Positions 7,300 to 9,855 of a stretch of DNA of 9,855 bases are shown piece after piece (position 1 is the first letter of the stretch; each line of letters begins with the position of its first letter). The DNA lies in the NCBI GenBank assembly GCA_964503615.1, contig CAZDBA010000176.1, forward strand, positions 1 to 9,855, in the 5' to 3' direction. Origin of the DNA: CAZDBA01 sp964503615 (GTDB taxonomy: Bacteria > Planctomycetota > Planctomycetia > Pirellulales > Pirellulaceae). Under the pieces are notes generated by a model. The model was not told the origin of the DNA. It saw only the letters and a list, made by a program, of their open reading frames with translations, and did not search any database. The translations under genes and the position numbers were made by a program.

Positions 7300-7329
7300 A
7301 AAAAAAAACGGCAATGATATGCCGTTTTT
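7300..7329 (-). terminator. Intrinsic terminator after the small basic protein gene
   Basis: On the minus strand the arms AAAAACGGCA (7329-7320) and TGCCGTTTTT (7313-7304) pair perfectly around a six-base loop. The transcript then continues the U-run, nine in all, to base 7300. It lies 23 bases after the stop of the 33-residue gene and before trmB. In the plus direction the T-run is only five bases, so the main orientation is minus. Confidence 0.88.
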
Positions 7330-7352
7330 GCGTTTCAAGTTGTTGCCATCTG

Positions 7353-7454
7353 TTACGGCAATTTTAGCTTTTTACGACGTGCTTTTCGCTTCTTAGCGTT
7401 TGCGGGGCGTTTGCCATGATTGGCTTTTTTGACTTTGCGACCGGGCTTGGCCAT
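7353..7454 (-). CDS. Small, highly basic protein of 33 residues
   Basis: The ORF runs from ATG (7454-7452) to TAA (7355-7353) and encodes 33 residues, of which 16 are Lys or Arg. It begins MAKPGRKVKKANHGKRP and continues with clusters KKRK (21-24) and RRKK (26-29); there is no acidic residue and no Cys. Three features show it is a real gene: GGAG six bases before the ATG, an intrinsic terminator 23 bases after the stop, and placement as a single transcription unit between trpD and trmB. Such composition suits an RNA- or ribosome-bound protein, like the very small basic proteins of bacterial ribosomes, but I recognise no exact family and assign no function. DNA binding is another possibility. 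It is so short that automatic annotation could easily miss it. Confidence 0.8.
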   Translation of the reverse strand: MAKPGRKVKKANHGKRPANAKKRKARRKKLKLP

Positions 7455-7460
7455 CTCTAT

Positions 7461-7464
7461 CTCC
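7461..7464 (-). promoter_or_regulatory. Shine-Dalgarno GGAG of the 33-residue gene
   Basis: On the minus strand the sequence reads GGAGATAGAG followed directly by ATG, placing GGAG six bases before the start. Good Shine-Dalgarno sequences are not universal in this window, so its presence here is useful support that the tiny ORF is translated. Confidence 0.75.
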
Positions 7465-7500
7465 ATCCAAACGGATTTAACTTTTAAAATTAGGCTTTAT

Positions 7501-7539
7501 AGATTACCAATCGGTCGTCGGACCGAAAAGGTCTAATCT
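7501..7539. other. Nested hairpin between trpD and the small basic protein gene
   Basis: The inner stem TCGGTC/GACCGA (7511-7516 and 7521-7526) has a four-base loop. An outer stem AGATTACC/GG-TAATCT (7501-7508 and 7530-7539) can form with two bulged bases. It lies downstream of trpD and upstream of the small gene on the minus strand. No T-run follows on the minus strand, so it may be trpD 3'-end structure or part of the small gene's leader. Confidence 0.4.
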
Positions 7540-7585
7540 TAGTGAGAAAAATGCTTTTACAGCAATCCTGTGCCTGCTGAGGCCG

Positions 7586-8596
7586 CTATGCATTGGTAGC
7601 TTTTTGAAGCCGTTTCAACAGATCAGCGGCATTTCCTGAGTCAATCGCCTCTTGGCAACGTTCAGCTGCCAATTTGAGATCTGTTTCGATTTCACTGACC
7701 CAGAGGGCCGCAGCCGCATTGATCACCGTAATGTCGCGGGCAGGGCCCGGCTTTCCCGCCAAAACGTCTCGAATAAAAGCGGCACTTTGGGCTGCCGTTT
7801 CGACTTTCAGTCCGTCGGCGGAGGTGGCTGAGATCCCAAAGTCGACTGGGTTCCAAACCGTTTCGGTGACTTGATTTCCAACAACCAGAGTCACGTCGGT
7901 CGCATCGCCGCAGGAGACTTCGCCTAACCCGTCTCGGCCATGGATCACCGCAGATCGTTTAGTGCCCAGCCGCGCCAACGATTGGGCCAGCATTTGTCGT
8001 GTCTCACCGCGGCCTGCGCCCAGCAATTGATACTGAGTCCCCGCCGGATTGCACAGCGGCCCCAGCAAATTGAAAACGGTAGGGTGGGAAAGGCTGCGCC
8101 GTACGTTCATGACGTGCCGGACGGAAGGGTGGAAGAGCGGAGCAAAGCAAAAACAAAGCTGCAGCTCCTCTAGGCAACTGGATACAACATCCAACGAGCA
8201 CTCAATGTTCACGCCCAACTCAGCCAGGACGTCAGCCGATCCGGACTTGCTGGTCGATTTTCGGTTTCCGTGTTTGGCGACGGTTGCACCTGATGCAGCC
8301 GCAACGATCGCAGCCGCCGTGCTGATGTTAAACGTGTTGGCCCCGCTTCCGCCTGTACCGCAGGTGTCGATTGCGTTGGGAAAATTTCCAGCGATCGGTT
8401 TCATGTGCTTTCGCATGGCCGCCGCCGCCCCAGCAAGCTCGTCGACCGTTTCACCCTTTTCGTACAAACCGGTAAGAAGGCCTGCGATTTGTTCGTCAGA
8501 GCACTTACCTTGCATCGTGACATCGATGACCGATGTCATTTGCTCAAGGGAAAGGTCATTACCGGCACAAACCTGTTTGATTGCCTGTTCAATCAA
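7586..8596 (-). CDS. trpD: Anthranilate phosphoribosyltransferase
   Basis: The product has 336 residues, typical for TrpD. It joins anthranilate to PRPP to give phosphoribosyl-anthranilate, the second step of tryptophan synthesis from chorismate. Family motifs in order are DTCGTGGSG (77-85) at the PRPP pyrophosphate, NISTAAA (90-96), KHGNRKSTSKSGSAD (108-122), FHPSVRHVMNVRR (155-167) at the anthranilate site, FNLLGPLCNPAG (175-186) and HGRDGLGEVS (219-228). The last is usually DGLDE, whose Asp-Glu pair binds magnesium; here the Asp is Gly225. The start is TTG, fixed by AAGGAG seven bases upstream and by an in-frame TGA just before it. No other trp gene is in the window, so trpD is a lone unit. 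The distant TrpD2/YbiB-like paralogues are an alternative but the motifs fit true TrpD better. Confidence 0.93.
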   Translation of the reverse strand: MIEQAIKQVCAGNDLSLEQMTSVIDVTMQGKCSDEQIAGLLTGLYEKGETVDELAGAAAAMRKHMKPIAGNFPNAIDTCGTGGSGANTFNISTAAAIVAAASGATVAKHGNRKSTSKSGSADVLAELGVNIECSLDVVSSCLEELQLCFCFAPLFHPSVRHVMNVRRSLSHPTVFNLLGPLCNPAGTQYQLLGAGRGETRQMLAQSLARLGTKRSAVIHGRDGLGEVSCGDATDVTLVVGNQVTETVWNPVDFGISATSADGLKVETAAQSAAFIRDVLAGKPGPARDITVINAAAALWVSEIETDLKLAAERCQEAIDSGNAADLLKRLQKATNA

Positions 8597-8603
8597 TTTT
8601 CAA

Positions 8604-8609
8604 CTCCTT
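8604..8609 (-). promoter_or_regulatory. Shine-Dalgarno AAGGAG that fixes the TTG start of trpD
   Basis: On the minus strand AAGGAG is followed by seven bases (TTGAAAA) and then TTG at 8596-8594. In that frame a TGA lies two codons before the TTG, so no upstream start is possible. The first TTG after the site, within TTGAAAA, is only one base away and is out of frame. The TTG at 8596 is therefore the start. Confidence 0.85.
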
Positions 8610-8703
8610 GGGGTGTCCACCAACTCGTCTCTAAGCGTACGATCGTGCAAGTTTAATACGTTTGCCCAGTTCAAACAGCGGAGCTAATAATTTTTTGCTT
8701 GTG

Positions 8704-8739
8704 AACCTCTATTTTGGCCCTTAAAATTAGGAGGTTTTT
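8704..8739 (+). promoter_or_regulatory. Terminator-like hairpin enclosing an orphan Shine-Dalgarno
   Basis: AACCTCT plus ATTTT (8704-8715) pairs with AAAAT (8723-8727) and GGAGGTT (8730-8736), leaving a seven-base loop, one G-T wobble and two bulged bases (8728-8729). The stem is followed by a short T-rich run up to 8742. Its right arm contains a perfect AGGAGG (8729-8734), yet no ATG, GTG or TTG lies at a useful distance after it. It sits between the divergent trpD and nucleoside hydrolase genes, about 65 bases before the latter's start. It could be an attenuator in that gene's leader or the end of a short plus-strand RNA. Confidence 0.4.
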
Positions 8740-8750
8740 CTTATCAAGCC

Positions 8751-8770
8751 CAAACGCGTTCTTGCGTTTG
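8751..8770 (+). other. Perfect 7-base hairpin in the nucleoside hydrolase leader
   Basis: CAAACGC (8751-8757) pairs with GCGTTTG (8764-8770) around a six-base loop. It follows the terminator-like hairpin by 11 bases and ends 31 bases before the chosen ATG. The two stems together suggest a structured 5' leader; no known riboswitch class is recognised. Confidence 0.45.
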
Positions 8771-8801
8771 TTCGTTGTTCACCTTTAACACAAATTTCAG
8801 T

Positions 8802-9740
8802 ATGGCACGGAAGATCATTATTGATTGCGACATGGGGACTGATGATGCAGTCGCTCTTTGTATGTTGCTATTTGCCCCTTCCGTTGAGGTTTTGGCAATT
8901 ACGGCCACCGAAGGGGTCGTCACTGCAGACCAATCCAACAACAACCTCCAAGCCATTCTTGCGGAGTTGGATCCGGCCCGCTATCCCCGTTTGGGGATGG
9001 CTTCGCCGTGCGAAAATGCGCCGCCTGTGAATACTTCGTATCTGTATGGCGGCGACGGGTTGGGAAATCGGGGGATGGAAGTTTCTCGGCTGCAGAATTC
9101 ATCGGACTCAGAAAAACTAATCATTGATTGCGTACGAGCTCATCCGGATGAGGTTTCGGTCGTGTGCTTGGGCCCGCTTACGAATCTTGCCAAAGCGTTC
9201 CGCCGCGATCCTGCGTTGCCAACGATGGTGGATCGAGTCGTGATGACCGGAGGCAGCTTTGATGGAATTGGCAACATCCAACCGATGGCAGAATTCAATT
9301 TCTACTTCGATCCGCAAAGCGCTCGAGAAGTTTTCCGCTCGCGCACAACAAAGACGTTAGTGCCGCTGGACATTACCCGGCAAGTCACTTTTGGGTTAGA
9401 GATTTTGGACAAGTTGCGTGAAGACACCAACGTTGGCTTCTTTTTTCGACAGATTCTTTCGTTCGCATTTCGTTCCTACCGTCAACAATTGGGGCAGGAG
9501 AATATAAATCTAAACGACGCGGTTGGAGCGCTAGGTGTTCTTAACCCAGATATTTTTGCTTTCGAAGAATTTCACGGAGACGTGGAGTGCAAAGGAGAGC
9601 TGACTCGAGGCGTCACGGTTTTTGATCGTCGTTCGGCTGCCGACAATCGTCCCAATATGGAAGTTGCTCGCAAGATCGACACTCAACGGGCCCGTGAATT
9701 GGTCTTGAAAAGCATCTACGAATCGAGACGCTCGACGTAA
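8802..9740 (+). CDS. Nucleoside hydrolase (inosine/uridine-preferring family)
   Basis: The product has 312 residues from the ATG at 8802, normal for the IUNH family, which splits ribonucleosides into base and ribose for salvage. I prefer this start to the in-frame TTG at 8775 because the calcium-binding motif then begins at the usual residue 8: DCDMGTDDA (8-16). Other marks are CLGPLTNLA (122-130), MTGG (148-151) and AEFNFYFDP (163-171), with the Glu/Asn that hold the ribose. The C-terminal motif, usually HD, reads NLNDAVGAL (236-244): the calcium-binding Asp239 is kept but the preceding His is Asn238. The early TEGVV also lacks the Asn of the common GN pair. Substrate range is therefore uncertain. 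The gene is divergent from trpD and has two hairpins in its leader; no Shine-Dalgarno sits close to the start. Confidence 0.93.
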   Translation: MARKIIIDCDMGTDDAVALCMLLFAPSVEVLAITATEGVVTADQSNNNLQAILAELDPARYPRLGMASPCENAPPVNTSYLYGGDGLGNRGMEVSRLQNSSDSEKLIIDCVRAHPDEVSVVCLGPLTNLAKAFRRDPALPTMVDRVVMTGGSFDGIGNIQPMAEFNFYFDPQSAREVFRSRTTKTLVPLDITRQVTFGLEILDKLREDTNVGFFFRQILSFAFRSYRQQLGQENINLNDAVGALGVLNPDIFAFEEFHGDVECKGELTRGVTVFDRRSAADNRPNMEVARKIDTQRARELVLKSIYESRRST

Positions 9741-9761
9741 GCTTGCAAAACCCTAGCTAGT

Positions 9762-9855
9762 GTGCACCGATCCAAGCAGGTCGCGCCGGACGGTGCTCCT
9801 GAACCGACTCAAATCGTCATTCGCCCCTACGACACGAGTATGACGAAAGAGATAT
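9762..9855 (+). CDS. Possible start of a further gene, cut by the window end
   Basis: From a GTG at 9762 the frame is open to the window edge, giving 31 codons that end ...TQIVIRPYDTSMTKEI. The other two plus-strand frames are stopped within this stretch. The residues look protein-like but match no family I can name. A later in-frame ATG at 9840 is an alternative start. It follows the nucleoside hydrolase stop by 21 bases, so it could be in the same operon. No clear Shine-Dalgarno precedes the GTG. Confidence 0.35.
   Translation, partial: MHRSKQVAPDGAPEPTQIVIRPYDTSMTKEI

Noticed and set aside
7484..7494. TTAAAATTAGG occurring both here and at 8721-8731 on either side of trpD
   Set aside because: An 11-base AT-rich match between two AT-rich gaps is close to what chance allows, and in the second place the bases are already part of a hairpin.
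7917..8201. Plus- and minus-strand ORFs overlapping trpD in other frames (for example 8049-8687 plus)
   Set aside because: The trpD frame carries all family motifs. The overlapping frames give no recognisable domain and the 212-codon plus-strand ORF has no ribosome-binding site.
8775..8801. Nine-codon N-terminal extension of the nucleoside hydrolase from a TTG at 8775
   Set aside because: The family's DxDxxxDD motif normally starts within the first ten residues, which the ATG at 8802 provides; the TTG has no Shine-Dalgarno at a proper distance.
1..9855. A multi-gene defence, mobile or biosynthetic system
   Set aside because: Genes are single housekeeping units on alternating strands, with no transposase, integrase, nuclease, toxin-antitoxin pair or biosynthetic cluster. 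I found nothing that supports a new multi-gene system in this window.

Overview
The window looks like chromosomal DNA from a planctomycete, probably of the Pirellula/Rhodopirellula kind. The best single clue is a large exported protein with a basic N-terminus and the LExRxLL box (here LEDRRLLT) found on many planctomycete extracellular proteins. A planctomycete-style Gfo/Idh/MocA oxidoreductase, housekeeping genes scattered as single units on both strands, a lone trpD, and weak or absent Shine-Dalgarno sequences at several starts fit the same picture. The lineage call is an inference from protein style; there is no rRNA here to confirm it. I see no tRNA, rRNA, insertion sequence, CRISPR array or prophage gene.

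Layout from left to right: (1) the 3' part of a Gfo/Idh/MocA oxidoreductase; (2) a 561-base gap with a doubtful small ORF and a tandem 11-base repeat; (3) a 655-residue secreted protein made of a LEPR-XLL N-terminus, 27 unbroken RTX-type nonapeptides, a metzincin-like zinc protease domain and a His/Cys-rich tail; (4) a convergent, hairpin-rich gap; (5) a class I PLP aminotransferase on the minus strand whose Shine-Dalgarno lies at the edge of a GC-rich hairpin; (6) a 432-base divergent gap; (7) purF; (8) trmB, convergent with purF and overlapping it by four bases; (9) a 33-residue, extremely basic protein on the minus strand with its own ribosome-binding site and a strong intrinsic terminator; (10) trpD with a TTG start; (11) a structured divergent region; (12) a nucleoside hydrolase on the plus strand; (13) the possible start of another gene at the right edge.

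There is no obvious joint pathway. PurF (first step of de novo purine synthesis) and TrpD (tryptophan synthesis) both consume PRPP, and the nucleoside hydrolase releases bases for salvage, so purine and PRPP metabolism is a loose theme. The genes nevertheless sit in separate or opposing transcription units, so joint regulation is not shown.

I do not see a clearly new multi-gene system. The points most worth a second look are the 33-residue basic protein gene, the metzincin-like protease that lacks any methionine for the Met-turn and ends in a His/Cys tail, and the hairpins that overlap Shine-Dalgarno sequences upstream of the aminotransferase and of the nucleoside hydrolase. Active-site departures in TrpD (DGLGE for DGLDE) and in the nucleoside hydrolase (Asn-Asp for His-Asp) also deserve a check.
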